Assembly: GCA_964389375.1 (NCBI GenBank)
Contig: CAYMDP010000008.1
Span: 18,553 to 82,552, forward strand
Source: CAYMDP01 sp964389375
GTDB lineage: Bacteria; Bdellovibrionota; Bdellovibrionia; Bdellovibrionales; UBA1609
DNA: 64,000 nt
Direction: 5' to 3'
The notes beneath the pieces are model-generated. The model saw nothing but the letters and a program-made list of their open reading frames with translations, made no database searches and was not told where the DNA came from. This document shows, one piece after another, positions 26,781-35,649 of the stretch. Position 1 is the first letter of the stretch, and each line of letters starts with the position of its first letter. The position numbers and the translations under genes are program-made.

Positions 26781-27800
26781 ATGGCGAAGTATTTGATCCT
26801 ACGCTTTTCGAGTATCGGAGATGTCTTGCAGTGCCTTAGCGTTGCGGGGGCAATTCTTGACTCAGATCCTAGTGCCGAAATTCATTGGGTGACCCGAGAG
26901 GATATGAAGCCTTTAATCCAGGGTCATCCTGCTGTGAAGAAGGTTTGGTCACTCAGTAAGGGCCAAGGTTTTAAATCGATGCGCGACTTGGCCCGAGACC
27001 TTCGCGCTGAGAACTTTGACTTTATCTACGATGCTCACAACAACTTAAGATCTCATGTCTTGTCGTTTTTATTGAATGGACTTTTTTCTTGGAGAAGACT
27101 TTTTTCTAAAACTCGGTTTTTAAGACGAAGCCAAAAACGCTGGAAACGCTTCTTTTTGTTTCGCTTTGGATGGAACCTTTATCCAAAACCCTTTAGTGGG
27201 CAAAGAGCTTTGCTAGAGCCCCTTGCGAAGTGGGGCCTTTCAGTTCAGGCGCCGGCGGCTCCTCAATTATTTTTGAATCCACAAGTATTTGAAAGTCTAA
27301 GACTCAAAGTTGGTGCCTGGAATTTAGAAAATTCTTTGGCCCTGGCCCCTTCCGCAGCTTACCCATTGAAGCGCTGGCCCTTGACGCATTGGAAGGCCTT
27401 AATCGAAGAAATGCCGCAACAAAAATTCGTAGTCCTCGGAGGCCCTGGGGATAATTTTTTGTCAGAATTAGTCGCAGTAGATCCCAGCCGTGTTTTGAAT
27501 TTGGCGGGCCACTTGTCCTTGCTTGAAAGTGCGGCCGTGGTTTCTTTAAGTCAGGCTTTGGTGGCCAACGATACGGGTCTTTTGCACGTGGCAGAGCAAT
27601 TGGGGAAGACTTGTGTTGCCCTGATGGGTCCAGCGCCCTTTGGATTTCCATCAAGGCCCAAAACAAAGATTCTTGAGATCGATCTTCCCTGTCGACCCTG
27701 CAGTAAGCATGGTCAAGGTCCATGCGTGAATAAAGAATTTCAGAAGTGCCTTGTCGATATCCGACCTCAAGAAGTTGTTAAAGCCCTTAAAGGGATTTAG
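26781..27800 (+). CDS. Glycosyltransferase family 9 (heptosyltransferase-like)
   Basis: 339 residues. The GT9/ADP-heptose:LPS heptosyltransferase features are present: ILRFSSIGDVLQCLSV at the N terminus, LAPSAAYPLKRWPLTHWKAL (sugar-nucleotide region), FVVLGGPGD and ANDTGLLHVAEQLGKTCVAL near the C terminus. It would add heptose or a similar sugar to lipopolysaccharide core or another envelope glycan in the cytoplasm. The ATG at 26781 lies 9 bases after the AgmX-domain lipoprotein. The PAP2 and astacin genes follow on the same strand. Confidence 0.9.
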   Translation: MAKYLILRFSSIGDVLQCLSVAGAILDSDPSAEIHWVTREDMKPLIQGHPAVKKVWSLSKGQGFKSMRDLARDLRAENFDFIYDAHNNLRSHVLSFLLNGLFSWRRLFSKTRFLRRSQKRWKRFFLFRFGWNLYPKPFSGQRALLEPLAKWGLSVQAPAAPQLFLNPQVFESLRLKVGAWNLENSLALAPSAAYPLKRWPLTHWKALIEEMPQQKFVVLGGPGDNFLSELVAVDPSRVLNLAGHLSLLESAAVVSLSQALVANDTGLLHVAEQLGKTCVALMGPAPFGFPSRPKTKILEIDLPCRPCSKHGQGPCVNKEFQKCLVDIRPQEVVKALKGI

Positions 27801-27820
27801 TTTGATCCAAGGAGATTTGA

Positions 27821-28417
27821 GTGGAGTCTTTTATTTTTAGCTTAGACCAAATAGACCGCAGTCTTTTTTTACTGATCAATCAGAGCTTAAGCCACGAGCT
27901 ATTGGACCCAGTTATGGTGTTTGCCAGTGATCTTTTAAAGTTAAAGGTATTTCAGTTTGGAATTTTGCCTCTCAGTTTGGCCTTCTGGTACTTTAAAAAA
28001 CGAAATTCAATATTTAAAGTGCTTTTGGCCTTGGTCTTATGTATTGGGCTTACGGACCTATTTTGTTACCGGGTCTTAAAGCCATTCTTCGAAAGACCGC
28101 GACCGAATTTAGTTCCCGAGATTGCAGCTGTCCTTCGAACACCTGGCCAAGGACATGGTTTTGGATTTCCGTCCAACCATGCCGCAAACTCTTTTGCTAT
28201 GGCCACGGTCCTGTCGACCTTTTATCCTCCTTATCGCGTGGCCTATTATAGTTACGCGGGCTTGGTGTCTTACAGTCGAAGCTATGTTGGGGTTCATTAT
28301 CCGGGAGACATTTTATTCGGTGCCTTTGTGGGCAGTTTGATCGCTTTTTTGTTTCGCATTTTTGTATTTTCTCGCCTTAAGTTTTTTTCGATTCTTATTG
28401 CAAAGAAGAAAAAATGA
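27821..28417 (+). CDS. PAP2-family membrane phosphatase
   Basis: 198 residues with several membrane segments and the three phosphatidic-acid-phosphatase motifs: KPFFERPRP, PSNHAANSFA (PSGH type) and SRSYVGVHYPGDILFG with the catalytic His and Asp. Substrates in this family include phosphatidate, undecaprenyl pyrophosphate and lipid A phosphates. Placed after a heptosyltransferase, a role in envelope-glycan or lipid A phosphate removal is plausible. GTG start 27821 with AAGGAGA 5 bases upstream. Its stop overlaps the astacin start (ATGA). Confidence 0.9.
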   Translation: MESFIFSLDQIDRSLFLLINQSLSHELLDPVMVFASDLLKLKVFQFGILPLSLAFWYFKKRNSIFKVLLALVLCIGLTDLFCYRVLKPFFERPRPNLVPEIAAVLRTPGQGHGFGFPSNHAANSFAMATVLSTFYPPYRVAYYSYAGLVSYSRSYVGVHYPGDILFGAFVGSLIAFLFRIFVFSRLKFFSILIAKKKK

Positions 28418-29355
28418 GAGGGATCGGTTTTCTTGTCATTCTGCTAATTGGGGCCGGCTTTTATTGGTCGAAGTTAAAACAAGTTGAAGTTGTCCTTGAA
28501 TCCGAGCCAAGTCCCACTGTGACTAAAGATTTAGAATCTCGTCTAACCCTTAAAAAAAATGAACCCGCAATTCAGATTCAAGCCCGTCCCCTCGAACCAA
28601 TAAAAGTCGAGGCGTCTCAGAACGCGCAGCCAAATTTTAATCAATACCCCTTCAAATTAAAAGATAAAGATGCTGTTGAGTTTAGAGTTTCAAAGTCTGG
28701 TTATGCGGTGGCTTTTGGTGATGTGTTGTTGGGGCGAACTCCGGACGAGCATAAATCGAAAGAAGGAATATATGAACCCACTCGTTCGAAGCTTTGGCCC
28801 TCTCCTGTCATAGCCTATGCGATTCAACCTGAGGTTCAAAACAGCCAAGTGATCCATGAGGCGATTGAGTACTTAAATAAAAACACACCGATTCGTCTTG
28901 TGCCCTTTAAGGATGAAGAAGATGTTTTGGTCTTCGTGGCTGACGAAGAGCTTTGTGCCTCTTACCTGGGGCGAGTTGGGGGACAGCAGCCGATCCTTAT
29001 TGCGAAGCACTGCCGCTCGGGAGACGTACTTCACGAGATCATGCATGCTCTTGGTTTTGTCCATGAGCATTCTCGTCAGGATCGAGATCAATATATAGAG
29101 GTGTTGTGGCCCAACATCAAAGAGGATTTCTACCTTCAGTTTCATATTGTGCCGGACTCTCTTGTCCACGAGTATCGGGGCTCGGTTTTTGATTTTGATT
29201 TTAACTCCATTATGCTTTATTCGGGCCAGGCCTTTCAAAAGGCTTCCGGGCTTGAGACTCTTCGTTCTAAAGGACGAGGTGAGATCCGACCTAGCAAGGA
29301 TGTTTTAAGCCCCATTGATCGGGAGCGCCTCTATTATTTGTACTCTGGCTATTAG
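28414..29355 (+). CDS. Astacin-like (M12A) zinc metalloprotease, N-terminally anchored
   Basis: 313 residues. A hydrophobic N-terminal segment (about 5-18) without an obvious cleavage site suggests a membrane anchor or uncleaved signal, followed by a linker and the catalytic domain. The zinc site HEIMHALGFVH (207-217) with HSRQDRD and the downstream Met-turn SIMLYS match the astacin signature (HExxHxxGxxH). It would act in the periplasm. The start overlaps the PAP2 stop by four bases, so translation is probably coupled. The astacin/PAP2/GT9 pairing is unusual. Confidence 0.85.
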   Translation: MRGIGFLVILLIGAGFYWSKLKQVEVVLESEPSPTVTKDLESRLTLKKNEPAIQIQARPLEPIKVEASQNAQPNFNQYPFKLKDKDAVEFRVSKSGYAVAFGDVLLGRTPDEHKSKEGIYEPTRSKLWPSPVIAYAIQPEVQNSQVIHEAIEYLNKNTPIRLVPFKDEEDVLVFVADEELCASYLGRVGGQQPILIAKHCRSGDVLHEIMHALGFVHEHSRQDRDQYIEVLWPNIKEDFYLQFHIVPDSLVHEYRGSVFDFDFNSIMLYSGQAFQKASGLETLRSKGRGEIRPSKDVLSPIDRERLYYLYSGY

Positions 29356-29783
29356 GTTTTTAAGTAAGACCTAAGCTCAAAATGAAACACGGCAAGAATT
29401 TTTTAGCTTCCGAGTTTTTGCAAAGTGACTTGCGAAAAATTTTTTGACTGCGAATTTCTTAAACGTTTTATTGTGAACTCCTCGAGCTTTGTCCAGGTAA
29501 ACTTGATTTTGATCGCCTCGAAGTCGTCCAAAAGCTGCCGCTTGTTTTAGAATGAACCACTTATCTTGGATATCTAGCTTCGGTTTGTTCCATTCTGCGA
29601 AAAATCGGGGCCGCGTCAAACTGAAGAAATAGATAAATATTTTTTCACTCGAGAGAGTTTAAACACAAAGAGAAAGTTTCTTCAGGCTAGTTTGGCCTAG
29701 ATCTCTCCGTAGGTCTGGCTTCGAGCTTGCAGACATTAGTCTTGGGTAGAGATTTACAACACTTTGAGCGATCCGGGGGATTT
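29356..29783. other. Intergenic region with one doubtful ORF
   Basis: 428 bases between the astacin and the next lipoprotein. Apart from a low-confidence minus-strand ORF (29377-29619) it contains AT-rich sequence, probably with the promoter of the downstream lipoprotein near 29690-29780. I see no repeat, tRNA or clear terminator. Confidence 0.4.
29377..29619 (-). CDS. Hypothetical small basic protein (doubtful)
   Basis: 80 residues from a TTG start, basic and aromatic (WFILKQAAAFGRLRGDQN, then KKFFASHFAKTRK). No ribosome site is visible and I recognise no family. It fills a gap otherwise without a gene. It could be a remnant of a longer gene or not coding at all. Confidence 0.25.
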   Translation of the reverse strand: MTRPRFFAEWNKPKLDIQDKWFILKQAAAFGRLRGDQNQVYLDKARGVHNKTFKKFAVKKFFASHFAKTRKLKNSCRVSF

Positions 29784-30464
29784 ATGAAACAACTCAAGAA
29801 CGAAAAAATGTGGCTTGTGGGTTTAGTCGCATCAGCATTATTTTTGACAGCATGCGGAGGGGGCGGATTACAGCCTTCATCTTTTGCGGGTTCGTCGGCG
29901 GTTCGCGGTGATTCGGCCTCAGAGCTTCCGGCTCCTCAAATTGACCTTCAAAAAATTGAACAAGATGCTGCGGCAGCTGAATCCGCTTTGATTGAAGCCG
30001 AAGCCGCAATTGCAGAAATTTTGGATGAAAACGGAGAAGTTCGACTGAATTTCTTCTCTGGAAATCAAAGCAGCTCCCAGTTTGATTTTGGTGCAGCAGG
30101 AATCTTTTCGAAAGCCTTAGAGCCACTTCTTAATAAAATTGCAGAAGCCGTTGAAAAAGGATTGGGTGGGTATAAAGAAGGTCGTTTGAAGCTGATCGAA
30201 GCCATTGCTAAGCTTGATTCTTCGAATCCTGCCCATGCACTTTTACTTCAGCAACTGATGGAGCAGATGGAGAAGTTTGACGTGATCGAATCTAGCCTGC
30301 AGACGGTTCTACGCGGCGTCAGCTCGAAGATTAACCTGGTCGTAGATCGTCTAGATTTGCTGATCTCAGGCTGGAATCCAATTGTAGGGCTTTTGCTGGC
30401 TGGTGAGATCCGAGACGTGAAGGAAGTGATCCGTAAGTTTAGTGAGCGGATCGGAACTCTTTAA
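29784..30464 (+). CDS. Helix-rich lipoprotein of unknown function
   Basis: 226 residues. The signal peptide ends LFLTACGGGG, a good lipobox with the Cys followed by a glycine run. The mature protein begins with a low-complexity linker, then a strongly alanine/glutamate-rich helix (IEQDAAAAESALIEAEAA), then predicted helices with many Leu and Ile. I recognise no family. The ATG at 29784 is preferred over the GTG-frame extension to 29727 because GGGGGAT is adjacent and the signal peptide starts there. Followed by a strong terminator at 30494-30520. Confidence 0.7.
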   Translation: MKQLKNEKMWLVGLVASALFLTACGGGGLQPSSFAGSSAVRGDSASELPAPQIDLQKIEQDAAAAESALIEAEAAIAEILDENGEVRLNFFSGNQSSSQFDFGAAGIFSKALEPLLNKIAEAVEKGLGGYKEGRLKLIEAIAKLDSSNPAHALLLQQLMEQMEKFDVIESSLQTVLRGVSSKINLVVDRLDLLISGWNPIVGLLLAGEIRDVKEVIRKFSERIGTL

Positions 30465-30493
30465 AAAGGCCTCCAAATCTCAATAAATCACAG

Positions 30494-30520
30494 AAGACGT
30501 CTCAAACTGAGGCGTCTTTT
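30494..30520 (+). terminator. Intrinsic terminator after the helix-rich lipoprotein
   Basis: Stem AAGACGTCTCA/TGAGGCGTCTT (11 pairs including one G-T) with loop AAC, followed by TTAATTTT. It lies 30 bases after the stop at 30464. Confidence 0.85.
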
Positions 30521-30607
30521 AATTTTGGGCTTGGACTAAGGGGACCTGGACTTGCGGGACCTTGAATTTAGAGAGAAAATAATAAGAGAGGCGTTTTACA
30601 AGGAGTT

Positions 30608-31144
30608 TTGGCTTTCAATCAAGCTCTGGCTGCTGCCCTTATTCTGAATTCTGGATATGAGCCAATCAAAATTGTGAACTGGCAAAAGGCCATGATTTTG
30701 TGGTTACAAGGAAAAGTCGAGATCCTCGAGTACCATCCTGTTTATGTCAGTAGTCCTTCAAAGTCCTTTCAGCTTCCCAGTGTTTTAAGATTAAAGACTT
30801 ATATTCGACCTTATTTCGGTCTAGCAGTTAGGATGAACCGGCAGAATATCTTTATTCGGGACAACTTTACTTGTCAGTACTGTCGTAAGAAATTAAGCGA
30901 AAAAAAGCTGACTTTAGATCATGTGATGCCTCTGTCGCGAAGTGGTCCTCATGATTGGCAGAATGTCGTTGCGGCCTGTTCGTCCTGCAATAACAAAAAG
31001 GGGAATCGGACTCCTGATGAAGCCGGAATGAAGCTTTTGACCAAGCCCGTAAAGCCTAAATGGCTACCAAGTCGAGGTCTTGATGTCGCTGAAGCTAGCA
31101 TCCCTCCGGCCTGGAGAAGTTTTCTTCGATTTCGGGCTTCTTAA
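30608..31144 (+). CDS. HNH endonuclease-domain protein
   Basis: 178 residues. The C-terminal half carries an HNH nuclease with zinc-binding CQYC and CSSC pairs, LDHVMPLSRSG (the catalytic His region) and NVVAACSSCNNKKGNRTP. The N-terminal ~90 residues (GYEPIKIVNWQKAMILWLQGKVE, YIRPYFGLAV) match the conserved chromosomal HNH family found once in many bacterial genomes, so it is not evidently an intron or phage nuclease. TTG start 30608 with AAGGAG just upstream. Role unknown. Confidence 0.88.
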   Translation: MAFNQALAAALILNSGYEPIKIVNWQKAMILWLQGKVEILEYHPVYVSSPSKSFQLPSVLRLKTYIRPYFGLAVRMNRQNIFIRDNFTCQYCRKKLSEKKLTLDHVMPLSRSGPHDWQNVVAACSSCNNKKGNRTPDEAGMKLLTKPVKPKWLPSRGLDVAEASIPPAWRSFLRFRAS

Positions 31145-31152
31145 AAAAAGAA

Positions 31153-31176
31153 AAGCCCGGATTTTAAACCGGGCTT
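31153..31176 (-). terminator. Intrinsic terminator of the PA-domain subtilase gene
   Basis: Stem AAGCCCGG/CCGGGCTT. On the minus strand it is followed by TTTTCTTTTTTT. It lies 44 bases past the subtilase stop. It also sits 9 bases after the HNH stop and may work weakly in both directions. Confidence 0.85.
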
Positions 31177-31219
31177 CTTCAAAAATTCTATCCAATTTAT
31201 TGGGACGAGAACTAAAAAA

Positions 31220-34200
31220 CTAGAACTTAAATTTTGGCTGAAGGATGACTCCTTGAGAATCCATTTGGTTTTTGCTTTTCACAAATCCATTTTGTGGAGT
31301 CAAAACCAAGAGTGCTTCGTGGCCTTCTCCTTTAGTGAACTTAAGAAGACCCTGCTGGCCGCCAGCAACGCGGATGACTTCTGGCATTCCGTAAAACGCG
31401 GCACCCTTCGGGCTTGGATCGATTTCAGTCCAGCGCTGAAGTTGATCCTGCAGAAAATCATCAGCTTCGATACCGTCGCTGTCCTGAAGAAGAGTGGCAA
31501 CTTTTACGGCCAGCTCTCCAGTAGGGCGAAGTTTCAATGCGGACAACCGAGCCTCGAGGATAGCCACGGTCGAGCCTTGGTAAGCGAGCATCGGAAGCGC
31601 GTCTTCAACGGCTTCTCCGAAATTAAATTCCGCAGGCTTTCCTTCGGCAAGATCCGTTTCGTACTTCTTCCTCAATTCTCTCATCTTATTTGCGTTCAAT
31701 AGAGCGCTTGCAAAAAGCATCGGCTGTCCATCTCCGCCGCCGGCAAAGATTCCACCCAGTTCTTGATCGGCAAGATCATCTCCATCCACATCAAACTGTA
31801 CGGAAACCTCACAATAGTGCCAAGTCGTCATTGGGTTAAAGAGCTTGATTCCAATTTGTAAAACCGTGGTGTTTTCACCTTCGATATTTTTTTGGATGAC
31901 TCGGTATCCAGCCGCTTGAAGATCACAATCTCTGCTGCGGAAGGAATTCTCTTCACCTCCGGTTACCTTGCGTTGATCGGCTCCGATCAAGTTAAACAAG
32001 AAGACCTCGCCGGCGTGCTCGGATTGATTGCGCAGGCTGAGTTCGGCCGCAGCATCGCTTCCGTCCTCAGGGCCACTTGCAAAAACATTTAGATCAGTGG
32101 CCTGGATTTTGGACAAGCGAGAAGCCAGAGCTAAAACGGGAAGCCTTGCGACTTCGACTTTTCCGGACTTAAGAAATACAAAGCCATCAATTTCTTGAAA
32201 GGGCTGGTCACTGTCCGGAACAGTTAACAAAATGTCTAGGCTTAGGTTCTTTATCTCTCCGGGTTGAAGAGTTAGAGTCGGTGTGCCGGAGATATGTAAA
32301 TTTGGATGACTTGAGCTATCCAAACTTAAAGTTAAGACTTGTTGAGAAATGTTCTTCACGCCAACGACTTTTCGGATCAACTTTTTGGTGTTGAGCTGTT
32401 GCAAACCCAATGACAAGCCGACTTCACTTAAGACCACTGGAGTCGTTGCAGCTTTAAAAGTTTGAACGCGACCAGCGCCTTGTCGGCTGACCGGATAAAG
32501 CTTTCCGTCTTTTTCGTGGATGGATTTTGCACTATTCATCAACATCGACTTCAGTTCGTGAGAGTTCAGGTCTCGGCGGTACTGCTTTAACAAAGCCATA
32601 ACTCCAGCCACGTGAGGGCCTGACATTGAAGTTCCGCTAAGGGCGACGCCTTTGTTTCCGCTTCCCATCATCGCTGAAATGATATTGTTTCCAGGGCCAG
32701 TGATCTCAGGCTTAATCAATGCATCTTGTGAGCGTGGCCCTTTGGACGAAAAGTCCGTCAGTGTATCAATAAGCTCTGGCTCTTCGATCAGTTCACCTGT
32801 TGTCAGGTTCACAGTGACGGGGCCCGCAAGAAGGTCTTCTTTGATGGCTTGACCAAGATCCTGAGTGATCATGCTGGCCGGAATCTGTGCAGTTCCATCT
32901 CCACCCATTGGAAAGGCATCGCCGGGCTGATTATTAGCGACGATGGCGCCGATAGCCCCGCTGCTTTCTGCACGCTTTAATTTTTCAACGAAGGGATTCA
33001 CTCCGCGGTCGATTAAAGCGATGTTTCCTTTTAATTCTTTTTTCAAAACATCTGAGAGTTCTTTATCCGCAAGGCCAATGTACACCAATTTACCTTCTAC
33101 ATTTGAAGATTCGGCAATCGGCTTTGAAGCCGGGCCTTCAACGGCTTTCACCATCAAAGAGGGATGTTTTGCGCTTGAGAATCGAATGGCCCCAAAGCGC
33201 CAGTTGCGAGGCATATCGTCGATCGCAGCGGCGACAGAGATCGCTTCGTTCGAAGTTGAAGGGGCGCCGACAATAAAGTCTTCGGCTCCAGAGTTTCCAG
33301 CAGAAGCGACAACGACCGTTCCTCCTTCAGAGAGATTTTTTACGGCCTCTTGGTAAAGGATCTGAGGCTGTCCGAAGTTTCCACCTAAAGATAAGTTCAC
33401 AACCTCAAGTTGGTCTGCAAGGTCTAAATCTCCATTTGGGTCAGCGGCATATTCAAGACCGGCGATCACTACGATGTCACTGGTTGAGCCTCCAGCGCCG
33501 AAAACCTTAATCGCATGAAGCTTGGCTTGAGGGGCCACTCCAGAGTAGGTGCCAATGCCATCGCCAATTCCAGCGACCGAGCCTGCAACGTGAGTCCCGT
33601 GGCCGGACTCATCAATTGGATTAGCGTCAGGTTTCGGCACAGTTTCTTCGAAGTTTTCAGATGCAGAATTAAAAGCAGAGCCGGTCAAGTCAATCCCGCC
33701 AACCACCTTTTGGTTGGGGAAAAGTTCGGAGGCCTCAGATGGATTGATTTTCTCAAATAGACCCGCGTCTCCGGGGCCGCCCATCATTGTATGAGTGTAA
33801 TCAATCCCAGTATCTAAGATGCCGACCTGGGTTCCGGTTCCATCAACAGGGACCTGTTCGCCATCTTTGTTTAAGGCAAATAGTTCACGATGAACTTGAT
33901 CCGCTCCAATAAAAGAGACGGAATTGTTTTTGCTAAGATCTTGATTTGAAGTGGCCTTCAGATTTGAGGTCTGAACCTGAGGGCGAGCAAATGATGTCGA
34001 TGATTCAAAGCTTCGAACCGAAGGAAGGTTCGGGATTTGATTTTTTACCGATTCTGGAACAACAAGTGCTAGTCCATTTAAAATCATTTTGTAGCGAAAC
34101 ACGATTCGAATTTCTGGTGAAATGCTTTGAAGCTGGCGTATGACTTCGGCCTGCTCTAACTCTATGGCGGCTTTTGCTTCATCCGGGATCAAGCGATCTC

Positions 34201-34423
34201 CGTTTGGTAAGTGCACAGCCTGAGACAGTAAGGCGGGCTGAGAGAGTTTTACGATCGCCAAAAACTTATCGCGGTTTTGTGGACGGTCACTGATGAGGGC
34301 CTCGTCTCCTGAAGAGGTCGTCGCCGGGTGACGGCTTTGGCTTGATTCAAGAAAATTCGAGCAAGCCATTAAGCTCGAATTCAATACAACGACAGCGACC
34401 AGTGGAAGGTACTTCCCCAACAT
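31220..34423 (-). CDS. S8 subtilisin-like protease lipoprotein with PA domain
   Basis: 1067 residues. The lipobox LMAC (Cys21) suggests outer-membrane or surface attachment. An I9-like propeptide region (about 50-150) precedes the catalytic domain, with Asp204 in GILDTGIDYTH, His275 in SGHGTHVAG and Ser599 in LSGTSMSGPHVAG. Between His and Ser a protease-associated (PA) insert (about 430-535, SGAIGAIVANNQPGDAF) is present, as in large extracellular subtilases. The C-terminal ~400 residues are beta-rich and unassigned. All catalytic residues are intact, so the enzyme should be active on extracellular protein. Start ATG 34423 with GGGGGAT upstream. Confidence 0.93.
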   Translation of the reverse strand: MLGKYLPLVAVVVLNSSLMACSNFLESSQSRHPATTSSGDEALISDRPQNRDKFLAIVKLSQPALLSQAVHLPNGDRLIPDEAKAAIELEQAEVIRQLQSISPEIRIVFRYKMILNGLALVVPESVKNQIPNLPSVRSFESSTSFARPQVQTSNLKATSNQDLSKNNSVSFIGADQVHRELFALNKDGEQVPVDGTGTQVGILDTGIDYTHTMMGGPGDAGLFEKINPSEASELFPNQKVVGGIDLTGSAFNSASENFEETVPKPDANPIDESGHGTHVAGSVAGIGDGIGTYSGVAPQAKLHAIKVFGAGGSTSDIVVIAGLEYAADPNGDLDLADQLEVVNLSLGGNFGQPQILYQEAVKNLSEGGTVVVASAGNSGAEDFIVGAPSTSNEAISVAAAIDDMPRNWRFGAIRFSSAKHPSLMVKAVEGPASKPIAESSNVEGKLVYIGLADKELSDVLKKELKGNIALIDRGVNPFVEKLKRAESSGAIGAIVANNQPGDAFPMGGDGTAQIPASMITQDLGQAIKEDLLAGPVTVNLTTGELIEEPELIDTLTDFSSKGPRSQDALIKPEITGPGNNIISAMMGSGNKGVALSGTSMSGPHVAGVMALLKQYRRDLNSHELKSMLMNSAKSIHEKDGKLYPVSRQGAGRVQTFKAATTPVVLSEVGLSLGLQQLNTKKLIRKVVGVKNISQQVLTLSLDSSSHPNLHISGTPTLTLQPGEIKNLSLDILLTVPDSDQPFQEIDGFVFLKSGKVEVARLPVLALASRLSKIQATDLNVFASGPEDGSDAAAELSLRNQSEHAGEVFLFNLIGADQRKVTGGEENSFRSRDCDLQAAGYRVIQKNIEGENTTVLQIGIKLFNPMTTWHYCEVSVQFDVDGDDLADQELGGIFAGGGDGQPMLFASALLNANKMRELRKKYETDLAEGKPAEFNFGEAVEDALPMLAYQGSTVAILEARLSALKLRPTGELAVKVATLLQDSDGIEADDFLQDQLQRWTEIDPSPKGAAFYGMPEVIRVAGGQQGLLKFTKGEGHEALLVLTPQNGFVKSKNQMDSQGVILQPKFKF

Positions 34424-34762
34424 AAAATCCCCCTTTAACGAACATCCCGAGCGAGACCTTAGTTGAGGGGTCCGAGCCTTGTAAAATTAATATTGTAAAT
34501 AACACCCATAGAAATTTAATATGGCTGAGTCTGACAGAAATTGGGGCAGGGTAAAGCAGCATGCCCTTCCTGCGCAAAGACTAAATTTTTAATAAATTCA
34601 ATTACTTATACGGTCCCCTCGGATGGCCTGAGAAATCCACCTCGAGGAAAGCTTAGTTTTAAGCTTAAGCAGAGGGCAGATTTCTATAGAATGTTTACAT
34701 CCCGTATCAAAACTGAGATTGTAATTAACGGACCGCAAAATGAATTAATTAGGGAGATTCTG
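34424..34762. other. Divergent promoter region between the subtilase and the outer-membrane protein
   Basis: 339 AT-rich bases between two divergent genes. It should hold both promoters, but I cannot assign -35/-10 elements with confidence. No inverted repeat or small ORF of note was seen. The ribosome site AGGGAG for the downstream gene lies at its right edge. Confidence 0.4.
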
Positions 34763-35587
34763 ATGTTTAAGACTGTAATTGCGACAAGCCTCTTACTGCT
34801 GACTTTGCTTTTGAATTCGACTGCGACGCAAGCTCAGTCTTTGGGCTTTGATAATGTCAGTGAGGATGACCTTAAAAAAATTGTTTCCGATCTGTCTTCA
34901 AATTTTACCCACACATCTGTGTCCGGTGCGGGAGCACTAGGTACAATCTTTGGGTTTGAATTAGGAGTTGTGGGTGGAATGACCAGCACTTCGGAGTTGG
35001 ATAAACTTGTTAAAAGTTATGATGCGAGTGCAAGTGCCGATCAGGCGATTCATGGTGGGATTTTAGGTATGTTGTCCGTTCCCCTTGGACTGACTGCAGA
35101 GGCCCTGTTTGTTCCAGCAGTTGGATCTGAGGACTTCAAGTTTAACACTCTCAGTTTAGCTCTAAAGTGGACGATGACTGATACGGTTTTAAGTGGTTTG
35201 CCAGTTGATCTTGCGGTGAAATTTCATATGAATCAAACCGGATTAAAGTTTAAACAAGTGATCTCTCCGGATCCATATGAAACAGAATTGGAGTTTAAGA
35301 ATCAAATTTTGGGGGCGCAGCTTCTTGTTAGTAAGAGTCTAGTTCTGGTGACACCCTATGCTGGACTTGGAATGCTTCAATCCGAAGGGGAGTTGTCCTT
35401 CTCGGGCTCTTCGGGAAATATCTTTGATTCGACCTATACGACCTCGACTTCTGCAAAGGTCAAAGCCTCCAGTAGTCAGTTTTTAGCTGGAGTTGAATTG
35501 AATCTGCTCCTTCTTAAAGCAGGCCTTGAGATCTCGAGACAGTTTTCTGCAGATCGGATCACCGGAAAGATCGCTTTCTCATTCTAA
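34763..35587 (+). CDS. Predicted outer-membrane beta-barrel protein
   Basis: 274 residues with a clear signal peptide (MFKTVIATSLLLLTLLLNS, ending TQAQS). The mature protein is rich in alternating hydrophobic/polar stretches, Gly, Ser and Thr, and ends in Phe (RITGKIAFSF), as outer-membrane barrels do. The pattern is like DUF6588-type barrels, but I cannot name a family. The ATG at 34763 has AGGGAG 6 bases upstream; the frame extends to 34541 without signal-like sequence. The function is unknown. It is followed by a C-terminally anchored protein. Confidence 0.7.
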   Translation: MFKTVIATSLLLLTLLLNSTATQAQSLGFDNVSEDDLKKIVSDLSSNFTHTSVSGAGALGTIFGFELGVVGGMTSTSELDKLVKSYDASASADQAIHGGILGMLSVPLGLTAEALFVPAVGSEDFKFNTLSLALKWTMTDTVLSGLPVDLAVKFHMNQTGLKFKQVISPDPYETELEFKNQILGAQLLVSKSLVLVTPYAGLGMLQSEGELSFSGSSGNIFDSTYTTSTSAKVKASSSQFLAGVELNLLLLKAGLEISRQFSADRITGKIAFSF

Positions 35588-35649
35588 AGAGGGTCGATTG
35601 AGGGTCTTCGCTCTTGTCCATGGGGCCGAATCTGTGAGAGGATAAGAGT

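Noticed and set aside
30608..31144. HNH protein considered as a mobile intron, phage or CRISPR-associated nuclease
   Set aside because: The N-terminal domain matches the common single-copy chromosomal HNH family, and there is no intron, phage gene or CRISPR array nearby.
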